64,000 nucleotides of DNA from Martelella radicis (GTDB taxonomy: Bacteria; Pseudomonadota; Alphaproteobacteria; Rhizobiales; Rhizobiaceae), in the NCBI RefSeq assembly GCF_014196625.1, contig NZ_JACIDZ010000007.1, forward strand, positions 124,001 to 188,000. The letters are read 5' to 3'. Below the pieces are notes generated by a model that was not told the origin of the DNA, ran no database searches, and was given only the letters and a program-made list of their open reading frames with translations. A program made the translations under genes and the position numbers. Position 1 is the stretch's first letter; each line of letters starts with the position of its first letter. This document shows positions 26,819 through 35,937 of this stretch, in pieces.

Positions 26819-26851
26819 GCCGGTCGGCGCGTTTGATTTGCGTCGACCGGC
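26819..26851 (-). terminator. Terminator stem-loop downstream of copA
   Basis: GCCGGTCG at 26819-26826 pairs with CGACCGGC at 26844-26851. Read on the reverse strand the stem ends in GGCTTTCC, a short T-run, just after the copA stop. Confidence 0.65.
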
Positions 26852-26870
26852 GAAAGGCTTTCTTGTTTGC

Positions 26871-29348
26871 TCAGGCAAGCGGCCGGAACCGCTTCAGCCT
26901 GAGTGCATTCGACAGGACGAAGACGCTCGAAAGACCCATGGCGGCAGCCGCCAGCATGGGCGACAGAAGCGTACCGTTGACGGGATAGAGAATGCCGGCG
27001 GCGACCGGGATGAGCACCGCATTATAGGCAAAGGCCCAGAACAGGTTCTGCGCGATATTGCGCATGACCGCCCGCGAAAGCGCAATGGCGTTGACGACGC
27101 CCGACAGCGCGCCCGACATCAGCACCACATCCGCCGTCTCGATGGCAATATCGGTGCCCGTGCCGATGGCGATGCCTGTATCGGCAGCAGCCAGCGCCGG
27201 GGCGTCATTGATGCCGTCGCCGGCAAAGGCGATGGCGCCGTGCTGTTTTCTGAGCGCCTCAAGCGCCTCGACCTTGCCGTCCGGCAGGACATCGGCGACC
27301 ACCGTATCGATCCCGACGTCCGCAGCAATGGCTTCGGCCGTCTTGCGGTTGTCGCCGGAAATCATCGCGGTCTTGAGTCCTGCCGCATGAAGCGCCGCAA
27401 TCGCCGCCTTCGCCGACGGCTTGACCGGATCGGCAACGCCGATGATGCCGGCAGACCTGCCATCGACGGCAATGAACAGAAGCGAACGCGCCTTTGCGGA
27501 AAGCGCTTCGGCGGTTTCATCCAGCATCGCGGTATCCGCGCCAAGCGCCTCCATGAACCGGCGCGCGCCGACAGCGACCGTCCTGCCATCGACATTCGCC
27601 GTCACACCGAAACCGGGGACGGCCTCGAAGCCGTCCGCCTCGCTCACGGTGATCGTCTTCGCCGCGGCATATCCTGCCACCGCCTCGGCAAGCGGGTGCT
27701 CCGAACCGGTCTCCACCGCGGCGGCAAGGGCGATCAGCGTCTCTTCGTCAAACCCGTCAGCGGCAATGATGTCGGTGACCTCGGGGCGACCCTCTGTCAG
27801 CGTGCCGGTCTTGTCGAAGGCGACAATGGCGGTATCGCGCAAGGTCTGCAGCGCCTCGCCATTCCTGAACAGCACGCCGGTTTCCGCCGCCCTGCCCGTG
27901 CCGACCATGATGGAGGTTGGCGTGGCAAGCCCCATGGCGCAGGGGCAGGCGATGATCAGCACCGCCACCGCATTGACCAGGGCGAAGGAGAAGGCAGGCG
28001 TCGGCCCGATGAAGAGCCAAATGAGGAAGGTGATCGCGGCAGCCGTCAGCACGGCCGGCACGAACCATGCCGTCACCTTGTCGACCATGGCCTGCACGGG
28101 CAGTTTCGCCCCTTGCGCGGTCTCGACCATCTTGACGATGCGCGCCAGCACGGTGTCCGCGCCGATCGCCGTGGCCCGGAAGGTGAAGGAACCGGTCTTG
28201 TTGATGGTGCCGCCGGTGACGGCGTCGCCCTCGCCCTTCTTCACCGGAAGCGGCTCGCCCGAAATCATCGCCTCGTCCACATGCGAAGAGCCGGAAACGA
28301 CGATACCGTCGACGGCGATCTTCTCGCCGGGACGCACGATCACCAGATCGCCGCGCCTGACTTCATCGATCGGGATGTCGACCGCCGCGCCATTTCGTTC
28401 GACGCGGGCGGTCTTCGGCTGCAGGCCCATCAGATGGGTAATGGCGGCGGACGTCCGCCCCTTGGCCTTGGCCTCGAGAAAACGGCCGAGCAGGATCAGC
28501 GTGATAATAACGGCGGAGCTTTCGAAATAGACCTGCGCGGCGCCCGCCGGGAAGACCTGCGGCAGGAAGGTCGCGACCGTGGAATAGGCCCAGGCCGCCG
28601 TTGACCCCAGCATCACCAGCGCATTCATGTCCGGCGAAAGCCTTCGGAAAGAAGCGAGGCCGTGGCTGTAGAACCGGCGGCCCGGGCCGAACTGCACGAT
28701 CGTCGCCAGCACGAAATAGAAGACATGCAGCGGAAACACGCCGACCGTCGCCATCACCCGATGGCCAAAAGCAGGAATGAAATGCGACCCCATTTCCAAA
28801 ACGAAAAGCGGCAGGGTGAAGGCGAAGGCGGTGATCAGATCACGCTTGAGCGCCGCCTGCTCTTTCGCCCTGCGATCCTCATGGCTTTCGCTTTCGGCGC
28901 GCCGATCCTCGATGCGGTGCGGCTCGAAGCCGGCCTTTTCAACCGCGCCTTCCAGAACGGCAGTGTCGAGGGAGGGTAGAACGGACAGCGTTGCCCGTTC
29001 ATTCGCTAGATTGACATGGACGGAGACGACGCCGGGCACCCGCGACAGCGCACGCTGGACGCTTGCGACACAGGACGCGCAATGCATGCCGCCAATGCCG
29101 AGTTCGACGGTTGAAAGCGGTACGCCATAACCGCCCTTCTCGATCGCCGCGACCACCGCACCGGTGGCCTTTTTGTCGGAAAGCGTCACCTCGGCGGTTT
29201 CAGTCGCCAGATTGACGGCGACGGCCTCGACCCCCTCGACCTTGCCGACAACGCGCTCGACGCTGCGCACGCAGGATGCGCAGGTCATGCCTGTCACCGG
29301 CACGGAGAGGGTTTGCGCCCTGCGACTGGTAGAGATCGTCTGTTCCAT
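26871..29348 (-). CDS. copA: Copper-exporting P1B-type ATPase CopA
   Basis: Inner-membrane Cu(I) exporter of 825 residues. Two N-terminal heavy-metal-associated domains carry GMTCASC (about residue 19) and GMHCASC (about 86). Eight membrane helices follow, with the copper-binding CPC in [10 protein letters not shown]. The phosphorylation motif is DKTGTLTEG and the hinge [11 protein letters not shown], so all P-type catalytic motifs are present. It lies 39 bases downstream of the copper chaperone gene on the same strand and shares its CueR-type promoter. Related silver pumps share these motifs. Confidence 0.97.
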   Translation of the reverse strand: MEQTISTSRRAQTLSVPVTGMTCASCVRSVERVVGKVEGVEAVAVNLATETAEVTLSDKKATGAVVAAIEKGGYGVPLSTVELGIGGMHCASCVASVQRALSRVPGVVSVHVNLANERATLSVLPSLDTAVLEGAVEKAGFEPHRIEDRRAESESHEDRRAKEQAALKRDLITAFAFTLPLFVLEMGSHFIPAFGHRVMATVGVFPLHVFYFVLATIVQFGPGRRFYSHGLASFRRLSPDMNALVMLGSTAAWAYSTVATFLPQVFPAGAAQVYFESSAVIITLILLGRFLEAKAKGRTSAAITHLMGLQPKTARVERNGAAVDIPIDEVRRGDLVIVRPGEKIAVDGIVVSGSSHVDEAMISGEPLPVKKGEGDAVTGGTINKTGSFTFRATAIGADTVLARIVKMVETAQGAKLPVQAMVDKVTAWFVPAVLTAAAITFLIWLFIGPTPAFSFALVNAVAVLIIACPCAMGLATPTSIMVGTGRAAETGVLFRNGEALQTLRDTAIVAFDKTGTLTEGRPEVTDIIAADGFDEETLIALAAAVETGSEHPLAEAVAGYAAAKTITVSEADGFEAVPGFGVTANVDGRTVAVGARRFMEALGADTAMLDETAEALSAKARSLLFIAVDGRSAGIIGVADPVKPSAKAAIAALHAAGLKTAMISGDNRKTAEAIAADVGIDTVVADVLPDGKVEALEALRKQHGAIAFAGDGINDAPALAAADTGIAIGTGTDIAIETADVVLMSGALSGVVNAIALSRAVMRNIAQNLFWAFAYNAVLIPVAAGILYPVNGTLLSPMLAAAAMGLSSVFVLSNALRLKRFRPLA

Positions 29349-29387
29349 AGGTAACGCCTTTTGGAAGTTGATTGCCCTTCGGCAGCC

Positions 29388-29597
29388 TCAGGCCACGACG
29401 TCGTAGCCGGCGTCCTCGACAGCCTCGACCGCCTGATCGCGGCTGGCAGGCGCGGCAAGCTCAAACGAGGCGGCGTTGTCGTCCAGGCTGACGGCGACAT
29501 CGGAAATCCCGTCAATGCTGCCAAGCGCCTTCGTCACCTTGTCGCTGCACTTACTGCAGCCCATGCCTTCGATCTTCAGCGTCACTTTCTCGGCCAT
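29388..29597 (-). CDS. copZ: Copper chaperone, CopZ-like heavy-metal-associated protein
   Basis: Cytoplasmic metallochaperone of 69 residues with a single ferredoxin-like HMA domain. The metal motif is GMGCSKCSDKV, so the two cysteines are spaced C-x-x-C. It would hand Cu(I) to CopA. I chose the ATG at 29597, with AAGGAG placed 7 bases upstream; the ATG at 29603 is too close to the ribosome binding site, and longer frames run into the promoter. It is the first gene of the copZ-copA operon. Confidence 0.92.
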   Translation of the reverse strand: MAEKVTLKIEGMGCSKCSDKVTKALGSIDGISDVAVSLDDNAASFELAAPASRDQAVEAVEDAGYDVVA

Positions 29598-29637
29598 CGT
29601 CATGCTCCTTGTTGCATTGGCTTTGATGCTGACGAAG

Positions 29638-29668
29638 GAGATAGGGTTTCCAGTCACTGGAAGGTCAA
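29638..29668 (-). promoter_or_regulatory. CueR/MerR-type promoter of copZ-copA
   Basis: On the reverse strand TTGACC (29668-29663) and TATCTC (29643-29638) are 19 bases apart, the overlong spacer typical of MerR-family activation. The spacer contains the perfect palindrome TTCCAGTCACTGGAA (29648-29662), centred between the two elements. No MerR-family gene is in the window, so the activator must be encoded elsewhere. Confidence 0.85.
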
Positions 29669-29761
29669 GCGGTTTTCGCATTTTTGATCTACGGCCCCCT
29701 TGCCGAAGGCTGCAGAACCTGTCTTTGCTGGTGAAAACGCGAGGCATCCAAGGACATAAAC

Positions 29762-30397
29762 GTGGATTTCCATCTCTGGCTCGCCTTCGTGGCGGCATCG
29801 ACGGCACTGCTCCTCATTCCCGGCCCAACTGTTCTTCTCGTGCTGAGCTACGCGCTGAGCCAGGGGCGGCGCGTGGCGCTAGCCACCGTCGCCGGCGTCG
29901 CGCTCGGCGATCTCATCGCCATGAGCGCCTCGCTTGCCGGTCTCGGCGCGCTTGTCCTGACGTCGGCCAAACTGTTTGTCGTCCTCAAATGGGTCGGCGC
30001 GGCCTATCTCGTCTATCTCGGCATCCGGCTTTTCAGAAGCGCCGGGGCGGGAAGCACCCTGAATTCCTCCGCCCAGCCCCCTCTTGCGGCGCAGCGGGTT
30101 TTCTTTCATGCCATGGCGGTTACCGCGCTGAACCCGAAATCGATTGCCTTTTTCATCGCCTTCGTGCCGCAGTTCATCGTGCCGGCAGAGCCACTCTTTC
30201 CGCAGTTTGCGATCCTCACGGCCACCTTCGTCGGGCTGGCCGCCATCAATGCCCTGGCCTACGCCCTGATGGCCGACCGGCTTCGCACAAGGCTGTCGTC
30301 CGCCACGGCGACCGTGTTGATGCCGCGTCTTGGTGGCGGCGCACTGGTCGCCATGGGCGTCACGACGGCGGCGCTGAGACGGGCAGCGTCACAGTAG
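29762..30397 (+). CDS. LysE/RhtB family amino acid exporter
   Basis: Inner-membrane exporter of 211 residues with about six hydrophobic segments. Family motifs are LLIPGPTVLLVL in the first helix, VAGVALGDLIAMSASL in the second, AAYLVYLGIRLFRS in the third and NPKSIAFFIAFVPQF in the middle. The start is a GTG with AAGGA 7 bases upstream. RhtB-type proteins export homoserine, threonine or other amino acids; this one stands just upstream of the metA riboswitch region on the same strand, but there is a separate promoter between them, so a link to homoserine metabolism is only suggestive. Confidence 0.9.
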   Translation: MDFHLWLAFVAASTALLLIPGPTVLLVLSYALSQGRRVALATVAGVALGDLIAMSASLAGLGALVLTSAKLFVVLKWVGAAYLVYLGIRLFRSAGAGSTLNSSAQPPLAAQRVFFHAMAVTALNPKSIAFFIAFVPQFIVPAEPLFPQFAILTATFVGLAAINALAYALMADRLRTRLSSATATVLMPRLGGGALVAMGVTTAALRRAASQ

Positions 30398-30516
30398 AAC
30401 GACAGTGCCAAAGAAGTGGCCGGGACCGGGCACAGAGTTTCCGCTTTCGGGCCGAAACCGAGGACATTTTCTGCCCGGAGCCGCGCATTGGCCAAATGTT
30501 GCCTTTCGCGCCGAGA

Positions 30517-30545
30517 TTGACGTCCAGCAATTGCGGCGGTATCTA
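30517..30545 (+). promoter_or_regulatory. Promoter of the metA riboswitch transcript
   Basis: TTGACG (30517-30522) and TATCTA (30540-30545) are separated by exactly 17 bases. A transcript starting a few bases later would begin almost at the first base of the SAM-II element. Confidence 0.7.
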
Positions 30546-30550
30546 GCTTT

Positions 30551-30606
30551 TCCTTGTGGTGATTTGGCCGGCCGGCTTGCAGCCACGTAAAACAACTCGC
30601 TAAAGG
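30551..30606 (+). ncRNA. SAM-II riboswitch (metA leader)
   Basis: The stretch contains the conserved SAM-II landmarks in order: GTGGTGATTTG (first stem strand and loop), GCCGGCTTGCAGCCAC (second strand), and the pseudoknot-forming 3' part CTCGCTAAA. SAM-II elements bind S-adenosylmethionine and reduce translation or expression of methionine genes in alphaproteobacteria. It lies 85 bases before the metA ATG. One deviation from the usual form is GTAAAAC where most have GTTAAA. Confidence 0.9.
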
Positions 30607-30690
30607 GCCGAAGCGAGCGGAAAACTCCTGCCCATTCGGACCGGCTGCGTGTTGACGACGGCCGGTTTCTGTTCGGGATTGGAATGAGAC

Positions 30691-31623
30691 ATGCCTATCA
30701 AGATTCCTGATACGCTGCCCGCCTATGAAACGCTTCTTTCCGAGGGCGTGCGGGTCAAGACGGAAACGGTTGCCGAGCGGCAGGATATCCGCCCGCTGCA
30801 GTTTGCCCTTCTCAATCTCATGCCGAACAAGATCAAGACCGAGCTGCAGTTCGCCCGTCTTCTGGGCGCATCGCCGCTGCAGATCGAGCTTTCGCTGGTG
30901 CGCGTTGGCGGCCACAAGGCGAAGAACACGCCGATCGACCATCTGCTCTCCTTCTACCAGACCTGGGACGAGGTGGCAGAGCGGAAGTTCGACGGCTTCA
31001 TCATCACCGGCGCGCCGGTGGAGACGCTCGATTTCGAGGAAGTCACCTATTGGGACGAGTTGAAGGACATCCTCGACTGGACGACGACCCATTGCCATTC
31101 GACGATGAACATCTGCTGGGGAGCGATGGCGGCGGCCTATCATTTCCACGGCGTGGAGAAGCATCTTCTGAACAAGAAGGCGTTCGGCGTCTACCGTCAC
31201 CGCAACCTGAAGCCGGCGTCCGTCTATCTCAACGGCTTTTCCGACGACTTCCAGATCCCGGTGTCGCGCTGGACGGAGGTGCGCCGCGAGGATCTGGAGC
31301 AAGTGCCGGGCATGGAGCTCCTGATGGATTCCGACGAGGTCGGCCCCTGCCTGGCGCAGGAAAGCTTCGCCAACCGGCTCTACATGTTCAACCATATCGA
31401 ATATGATTCGGTCTCGCTCGGCGACGAGTATCGGCGCGATGTCGACGCCAATGTTCCGGTCGATCTGCCGTTCAACTATTTCCCGGCCGATGATCCCGGC
31501 CGCACGCCGCTCAACCGCTGGCGCTCGCATGCCCATCTTCTGTTCGGCAACTGGATCAACGAGGTTTACCAGACGACGCCCTATCACCTGGAAGAAATCG
31601 GCGACGGACGGACGGGCGCTTGA
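30691..31623 (+). CDS. metA: Homoserine O-acyltransferase MetA, probably acetyl-CoA specific
   Basis: Cytoplasmic enzyme of 310 residues that acylates homoserine in the first committed step of methionine synthesis. The catalytic Cys142 is in NICWGAMAA, and the later His/Glu pair is in FNHIEYD. Residue 111 is Glu (in GAPVETLDF). From published work on bacterial MetA, Glu at this position favours acetyl-CoA and Gly, as in E. coli, favours succinyl-CoA. That makes homoserine O-acetyltransferase the more likely activity. Expression is controlled by the SAM-II riboswitch immediately upstream. Confidence 0.95.
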   Translation: MPIKIPDTLPAYETLLSEGVRVKTETVAERQDIRPLQFALLNLMPNKIKTELQFARLLGASPLQIELSLVRVGGHKAKNTPIDHLLSFYQTWDEVAERKFDGFIITGAPVETLDFEEVTYWDELKDILDWTTTHCHSTMNICWGAMAAAYHFHGVEKHLLNKKAFGVYRHRNLKPASVYLNGFSDDFQIPVSRWTEVRREDLEQVPGMELLMDSDEVGPCLAQESFANRLYMFNHIEYDSVSLGDEYRRDVDANVPVDLPFNYFPADDPGRTPLNRWRSHAHLLFGNWINEVYQTTPYHLEEIGDGRTGA

Positions 31624-31690
31624 AGCGCCCGCCATTCCGGCGCAATATCCGGCCCGCAATGTAACATTCTAGATGCGGAGGACAAAAACA

Positions 31691-32713
31691 ATGGGTGCGC
31701 CACAACCGGAAGCCTTCGGCCAGACAAAGGACGGCAAGACCGTCAGCCGGGTCACGATCACAGGCGGCGGCCTGACCGCGAAGATCATCAACTGGGGCGC
31801 AGTCGTGCAGGATCTGCGCCTTGAGGGCCACGACCATGCGCTGGTCCTCGGCTTCGACAGTTTCGAACCCTATCCGGACCACTCTCCCTATTTCGGCGCG
31901 ACGCCGGGCCGCTCCTCCAACCGCATCGCCAATGGCCGTTTTACGATCGACGGGACGGAATACCAGGTCGATTGCAATGAAAACGGCATCACCAATCTTC
32001 ACGGCGGCAGCGACGGCATCGGCGTCAGCCTGTGGGAGTTCGAGGAGATTGCCGAAGACCGGGTGACGCTGAAGATCGTCGACAAGGACGGGCGCGGCGG
32101 CTTCCCCGGCAATTGCGAGATCCGCGCGCATTTCCGGCTGAAGCCGCGCGGCGTGTTTTCGATCGTCTACGAGGCGACGACCGACAAGCCGACGGTCGCC
32201 AATATGTGCAACCATTCCTATTTCAACCTCGGCAACGGCACGGATACGCTGGAACACACGCTGATGATTGCCGCCGATCACTATCTGCCGACCGATGAGC
32301 GGCAGATTCCGACCGGCGAGATCAGGTCGGTCGCCGGCACGCCCTTCGATTTCCGCAAACCGCATCCGCTGAAGCGCGAGGACGAGAATGGCCGGCAGGT
32401 GCTGTTCGACCACAATTTCTGTCTCTCACCCGGACGGACGGAAAAGCGCCCGGTCATCAGCGCCTATGCGCCGTCCTCGAAGGTGACCATGGATGTGCTG
32501 ACGACTGAGCCGGGCGTGCAGCTCTACACTGCCTTCAAACTGGACGAGACGCCGGAAGGCCTCAACGGCTTTCCCTACGGTCCCTTTGCTGGCTTCTGCC
32601 TCGAAACCCAGGTCTGGCCCGACGCCATCAACCAACAAGGCTTTCCCAACGCCATCCTCATGCCCGGCGAGACGTTGCGCCAGGAAACCGAATACGTTTT
32701 CCGCAAGGGTTGA
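31691..32713 (+). CDS. Aldose 1-epimerase (galactose mutarotase) family protein
   Basis: Cytoplasmic mutarotase of 340 residues that interconverts alpha and beta anomers of aldoses. The beta-sandwich family shows GRSSNRIANGRF (about residue 75), the catalytic His in NHSYFNLGN (about 175) and the catalytic Glu near the C-terminus in FCLETQVWPDA. I chose the ATG at 31691 with GGAGG 10 bases upstream; an in-frame start 18 bases earlier overlaps that ribosome binding site. The gene is 67 bases after metA and 27 bases before the YdcF gene. It may serve the sugar pathways elsewhere in the genome. Confidence 0.92.
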   Translation: MGAPQPEAFGQTKDGKTVSRVTITGGGLTAKIINWGAVVQDLRLEGHDHALVLGFDSFEPYPDHSPYFGATPGRSSNRIANGRFTIDGTEYQVDCNENGITNLHGGSDGIGVSLWEFEEIAEDRVTLKIVDKDGRGGFPGNCEIRAHFRLKPRGVFSIVYEATTDKPTVANMCNHSYFNLGNGTDTLEHTLMIAADHYLPTDERQIPTGEIRSVAGTPFDFRKPHPLKREDENGRQVLFDHNFCLSPGRTEKRPVISAYAPSSKVTMDVLTTEPGVQLYTAFKLDETPEGLNGFPYGPFAGFCLETQVWPDAINQQGFPNAILMPGETLRQETEYVFRKG

Positions 32714-32740
32714 GGCGCTTCAGGCCAGCCGGGAGGCGTG

Positions 32741-33538
32741 ATGTTCATTCTGTCAAAGCTGTTCTGGCTCATCTTCCAGCCGCTGGCCCTTGCCTTCCTC
32801 TCTATGCTCGCCGTGCTGGTCTCTCTGGTCCTTTCCAAAGCCGACGCGGCGGCGCTCTTTGCCGCGCTTGCCGCGCTTACGCTCGGGGTCACCAGTTTCA
32901 CCAATCTGGGGGCCGTTCTTCTGGCCAACCTCGAAACCCGCTTTCGGCGGCCGGTTCTTGCCGAGCCGCCGGGCTGCGCCATCGTGCTCGGCGGCGGCAT
33001 CAATACCGGGGCCTCGGCGCGGCGCGGCACCTATGTCTTTACCCGCGCGGCTGATCGCTATATCGAGGCGCTTCGCCTGGCACGGCTTTATCCGAAGATG
33101 GTCATTCTGGTGACCGGCGGCGACAATGCCATGACCGGGGCGAAATTCGGCGAGGCCGAGCCCGCCGCCCGTTTCTTTGCCGATCACGGCATTCCGTCCG
33201 AGCGCCTGCTCTATGAGCCGGATGCCCGCAACACGGCGGAAAACGCCGCCAACACGGCTGCGCTTTTGAAGGATCGAGCCGTCACCGGGCCGTGTCTTCT
33301 GGTGACATCAGCCTATCACATGCCGCGCGCGGTCGCGCTTTTCGAAAAGACGGGGATCGCCGTTGTGGCCTGGCCGGCCGACTATCGCACCGAGGGCCGA
33401 CCGCGCCTTTCGGCAAGCCTCGACCGACCGATGACCAATGCGGCGATGCTCACCACCGCATTGCGTGAATGGGCCGGCCTTCTGACGGCGCGTCTGCGCG
33501 GCCAGACGACAAGGCTTACGCCGAGACAGGATAGCTAG
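32741..33538 (+). CDS. YdcF family membrane protein (DUF218)
   Basis: A 265-residue protein with two N-terminal hydrophobic segments (about residues 5-55) followed by the DUF218 domain: AIVLGGGINTGA, VILVTGGDNAM, the ARNTAENAANTAALL helix and LLVTSAYHMPRAVALFEKTG. The family includes ElyC/SanA-like proteins linked to envelope integrity, but biochemical function is poorly known. GGAGG lies 4 bases before the ATG at 32741; a GTG at 32738 is in frame but too close to the ribosome binding site. Confidence 0.9.
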   Translation: MFILSKLFWLIFQPLALAFLSMLAVLVSLVLSKADAAALFAALAALTLGVTSFTNLGAVLLANLETRFRRPVLAEPPGCAIVLGGGINTGASARRGTYVFTRAADRYIEALRLARLYPKMVILVTGGDNAMTGAKFGEAEPAARFFADHGIPSERLLYEPDARNTAENAANTAALLKDRAVTGPCLLVTSAYHMPRAVALFEKTGIAVVAWPADYRTEGRPRLSASLDRPMTNAAMLTTALREWAGLLTARLRGQTTRLTPRQDS

Positions 33539-33605
33539 AGTCTCAGCCAAACAACGGAATCCGGCTTTTCGGCCGCCTGATGTCTCGAAACAAAGAGCTG
33601 GACCG

Positions 33606-33631
33606 TCGGGCGGTTCAGATCAACCGCCCGA
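33606..33631 (-). terminator. Stem-loop after the TetR gene
   Basis: TCGGGCGGTT (33606-33615) pairs perfectly with AACCGCCCGA (33622-33631), five bases after the TetR stop and downstream of the convergent YdcF gene. There is no T-tract, so termination is not certain. Confidence 0.5.
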
Positions 33632-33635
33632 TGAT

Positions 33636-34235
33636 CTAGCGCCGAGGCTCAGTTCCGAGGCACGCGCGGACAATCGACTTTGCGGCACGGCCTGCTTCCT
33701 CCGCATATGCTGCGTCGCGGTGAATGAGCATGGTAGAAAAGGCGCCGTCCATCAGGAGAACGACCTGACGCGCGATGGCTGCTGGATCGGCGATTCGCTT
33801 TTCCCCAAACTGTTTTGCAAGCCAGTCTTCGAATTTCTTCTTGTGCCCCGATCCGATCTTCATTGCCGGGTGGCCGGGAAGATTGGCAAGCTCTGCAGCC
33901 GTGCGCAAGAACCCACAGCCCTTCCATTTGGGGTGACGGGCGGACTTTGCCAGACCCAGAAAGATTGCTTCAACCTTGTCGGCCGCGTCGCCTTCTGCGC
34001 TTTCAAACCACGTTTCGAACAGCTTCAGGTTAGGTTGATCGCGGACACTGAGATACTCGGCAACGAGGTCGTCCTTGCTTTTGAAGTGATAGTAGAGAGT
34101 CTTCTTGGTGACGCCCGCTTTCTCGACGACCGCGTCTACGCTGACGGTGCGAATGCCTTCCTGATAAAACAATGTGCTCGCGGCATCGATAATCCGTTCG
34201 CGGGCCGGCTTGGCCTTGCTGGCGGCAACGGTCAT
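33636..34235 (-). CDS. TetR/AcrR family regulator
   Basis: DNA-binding repressor of 199 residues. The N-terminal helix-turn-helix spans about residues 12-58 (RERIIDAASTLFYQEG, then VSVDAVVEKAGVTKKTLYYHFKSKDDL). The C-terminal helical domain, which would bind a ligand, includes WKGCGFLRTAAELAN, as in YcdC- and QacR-type regulators. It is divergent from a crotonase gene with 94 bases between the starts; a 14-bp imperfect palindrome there may be its operator. The ligand may be an acyl-CoA or a substrate of the crotonase, which is inference. Confidence 0.9.
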   Translation of the reverse strand: MTVAASKAKPARERIIDAASTLFYQEGIRTVSVDAVVEKAGVTKKTLYYHFKSKDDLVAEYLSVRDQPNLKLFETWFESAEGDAADKVEAIFLGLAKSARHPKWKGCGFLRTAAELANLPGHPAMKIGSGHKKKFEDWLAKQFGEKRIADPAAIARQVVLLMDGAFSTMLIHRDAAYAEEAGRAAKSIVRACLGTEPRR

Positions 34236-34257
34236 TCCAGAATTCCGATCTATGTAT

Positions 34258-34271
34258 ACTAACCAGTGAGT
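34258..34271. promoter_or_regulatory. Candidate operator between the TetR and crotonase genes
   Basis: ACTAACCAGTGAGT is a 14-bp imperfect palindrome (ACT, AC, GT and AGT positions pair). It overlaps an AT-rich TATACT element in the only intergenic space of the divergent pair. Confidence 0.45.
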
Positions 34272-34329
34272 TTGCTTGAAGTGTGGTTGAGGCTAGCCTT
34301 CCTGTCAACGCAAACAGAAAGGTTACAAC

Positions 34330-35121
34330 ATGCAGGATACTGTCCTATTGGAGAAAAAAGACCGCATCGCGCTTCTGACCCTCAACAGACCGGAGAAGCT
34401 CAATGCGCTCGATTACGCAACAAACGACCGGCTGCTTGCGCTGCTCGATCAGATAGAGGCAGACGCCGAGATCGGCGCCGTCATCCTGACAGGAGCCGGG
34501 GACAGGGCCTTCTCCGCCGGAGGTGACATTCACGAATTTACCGAAAGCATCAAACGCGGGACCGAGGAGGCGCTTCGGGCGTTTTGCCGCCGCGGGCAGC
34601 GGATGACGGCGCGTTTCGAGGCCTTTCCCAAACCGGTGATCGCGGCTGTCAACGGCATAGCCTTTGGCGGTGGCTGCGAAATCACTGAGTCCGTGCATCT
34701 GGCGGTCGCATCTGAAGATGCCATCTTTGCCAAGCCCGAGATCAAAATCGGCATCCCACCGACATTCGGAGGCACGCAACGCCTGCCGCGGCTGGCCGGA
34801 CGCAAGCGGGCACTGGAATTGCTCTTGACCGGAGACACCTTCGGGCCCATGCGCGCCTACGAAATGGGCCTGGTGAACAAAGTGGTGCCAAGAGAGGAAC
34901 TCTTGCCAACAGCGTTCGATCTGGCCAATCGCATTTTGCGACATTCGCCGCTGGCGGCAGCCCGCATCATCGCCGCCGTCACACGCGGCATTAATACGAC
35001 GATCGAGGAAGGCCTGCTGATCGAACGCGAGCAATTCGCGCGGATGTGCACGACCGAGGATGTGCAAATAGGGCTCGACGCCTGGATCGCGCGGCGTACG
35101 CCGCACTATGCGGGAAGGTAG
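34330..35121 (+). CDS. Enoyl-CoA hydratase/isomerase family protein (crotonase)
   Basis: Cytoplasmic crotonase of 263 residues acting on an acyl-CoA thioester. The fold shows LNRPEKLNALD at the N-terminus, the first oxyanion loop AFSAGGDIHEF (about residue 60), and the second oxyanion loop FGGGCEITESVHLAVAS (about 112) with a catalytic Glu in PEIKIGIPPTFGG. It is a stand-alone gene next to its likely TetR regulator, with no acyl-CoA ligase or dehydrogenase beside it. The exact substrate cannot be read from the sequence. Confidence 0.9.
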   Translation: MQDTVLLEKKDRIALLTLNRPEKLNALDYATNDRLLALLDQIEADAEIGAVILTGAGDRAFSAGGDIHEFTESIKRGTEEALRAFCRRGQRMTARFEAFPKPVIAAVNGIAFGGGCEITESVHLAVASEDAIFAKPEIKIGIPPTFGGTQRLPRLAGRKRALELLLTGDTFGPMRAYEMGLVNKVVPREELLPTAFDLANRILRHSPLAAARIIAAVTRGINTTIEEGLLIEREQFARMCTTEDVQIGLDAWIARRTPHYAGR

Positions 35122-35216
35122 CGCAAACTGCCCGCGCGGCTCTGCATTTTTGTCACCGTATCAAATCCTGGATGATAAAGCTCCGGGGTGGCGGAACGAT
35201 CCGAGATCTCAGCAGC

Positions 35217-35633
35217 TCAGAATTTTTTCTGGCGCAGGCGGACGACCACGTCGATGTGGGCGATTTCCATGCCCTCGGGCGGCGTCGGCAGACCGTTCAG
35301 CGAGATGCCGTCGGCGGGCATGTCGAGCACTTCGTTTTCACCCTCGATAAAGAAATGATGATGATCGGAAGTGTTGGTGTCGAAATAGGTCTTCGCGCCC
35401 TCAACCGCGAGAACGCGGATCATGCCGGCATTGGTGAACTGGTGCAGCGTATTATAGACGGTGGCAAGGGAAACCGGAACGCCGGCATCCTGCGCCTCGC
35501 CATGCAGTTCCTCCACGGTCACATGGCGGTCGCCCTTGGCAAACAGCAGATCGGCCAGCGCCACGCGCTGCCGTGTCGGCCTGAGGCCGCTTGATCGAAG
35601 CTTTTCTTCCGAAATGCGATTTCCCGCTGTCAT
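35217..35633 (-). CDS. irr: Fur-family iron response regulator Irr
   Basis: Transcription regulator of 138 residues. The Fur-type winged helix includes LRSSGLRPTRQRVALADLLF and VSLATVYNTLHQF. The Irr-defining triple histidine is in TSDHHHFF (about residue 90). The N-terminal heme regulatory motif of Bradyrhizobium Irr is absent, as is normal in Rhizobium-type proteins. Irr acts under iron limitation, repressing heme-consuming and iron-rich functions. I chose the ATG at 35633; the upstream extension from 35705 covers the promoter. The ribosome binding site is weak, and starts at the in-frame TTG or GTG just upstream are possible. Confidence 0.93.
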   Translation of the reverse strand: MTAGNRISEEKLRSSGLRPTRQRVALADLLFAKGDRHVTVEELHGEAQDAGVPVSLATVYNTLHQFTNAGMIRVLAVEGAKTYFDTNTSDHHHFFIEGENEVLDMPADGISLNGLPTPPEGMEIAHIDVVVRLRQKKF

Positions 35634-35676
35634 ATCCACTTTCAAGGCGTCATCTAACAAAATGCAAATATAGCAT

Positions 35677-35706
35677 CGTATAACGGCATTGAGAATCGCT
35701 TTCAAT
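35677..35706 (-). promoter_or_regulatory. irr promoter with an IRO (RirA-type) box
   Basis: On the reverse strand TTGAAA (35705-35700) and TATACG (35682-35677) are 17 bases apart. Across the -35 lies ATTGA-N9-TCAAT (35688-35706), which contains TGA-N9-TCA, the IRO-box core bound by RirA in rhizobia. That would let iron-replete RirA repress irr. Confidence 0.7.
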
Positions 35707-35937
35707 AGGACGAGGGCTTGCGGGGATTGAAATTAAACTGCAAATAGCCCCCAGAAACGCGTTTCGCTCTGGTCGCGGAAGTCGGCTTCCTGTATGGCCT
35801 CGGTGAACGGAATGACAATTGATTTTCGGGTTTTCCGGCCCAACTGACATAAGGGCGCATTGCTGCGGAAGGCATACGCCCCTATCTTGAGCCGGATACC
35901 GGAAACCCCTCGCTGAACGAAGGGAAGCAGAGTTTTA

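Larger units (their letters stand above)
26505..26870. other. Intergenic region upstream of adhE
   Basis: 366 bases between the adhE start and the copA stop. It holds the FNR-type box and the copA terminator listed separately. I see no gene in it. Confidence 0.7.

Noticed and set aside
26838-28604. 588-codon open frame on the forward strand
   Set aside because: Antisense to copA, with no domain and repetitive Arg/Gly/Asp composition.
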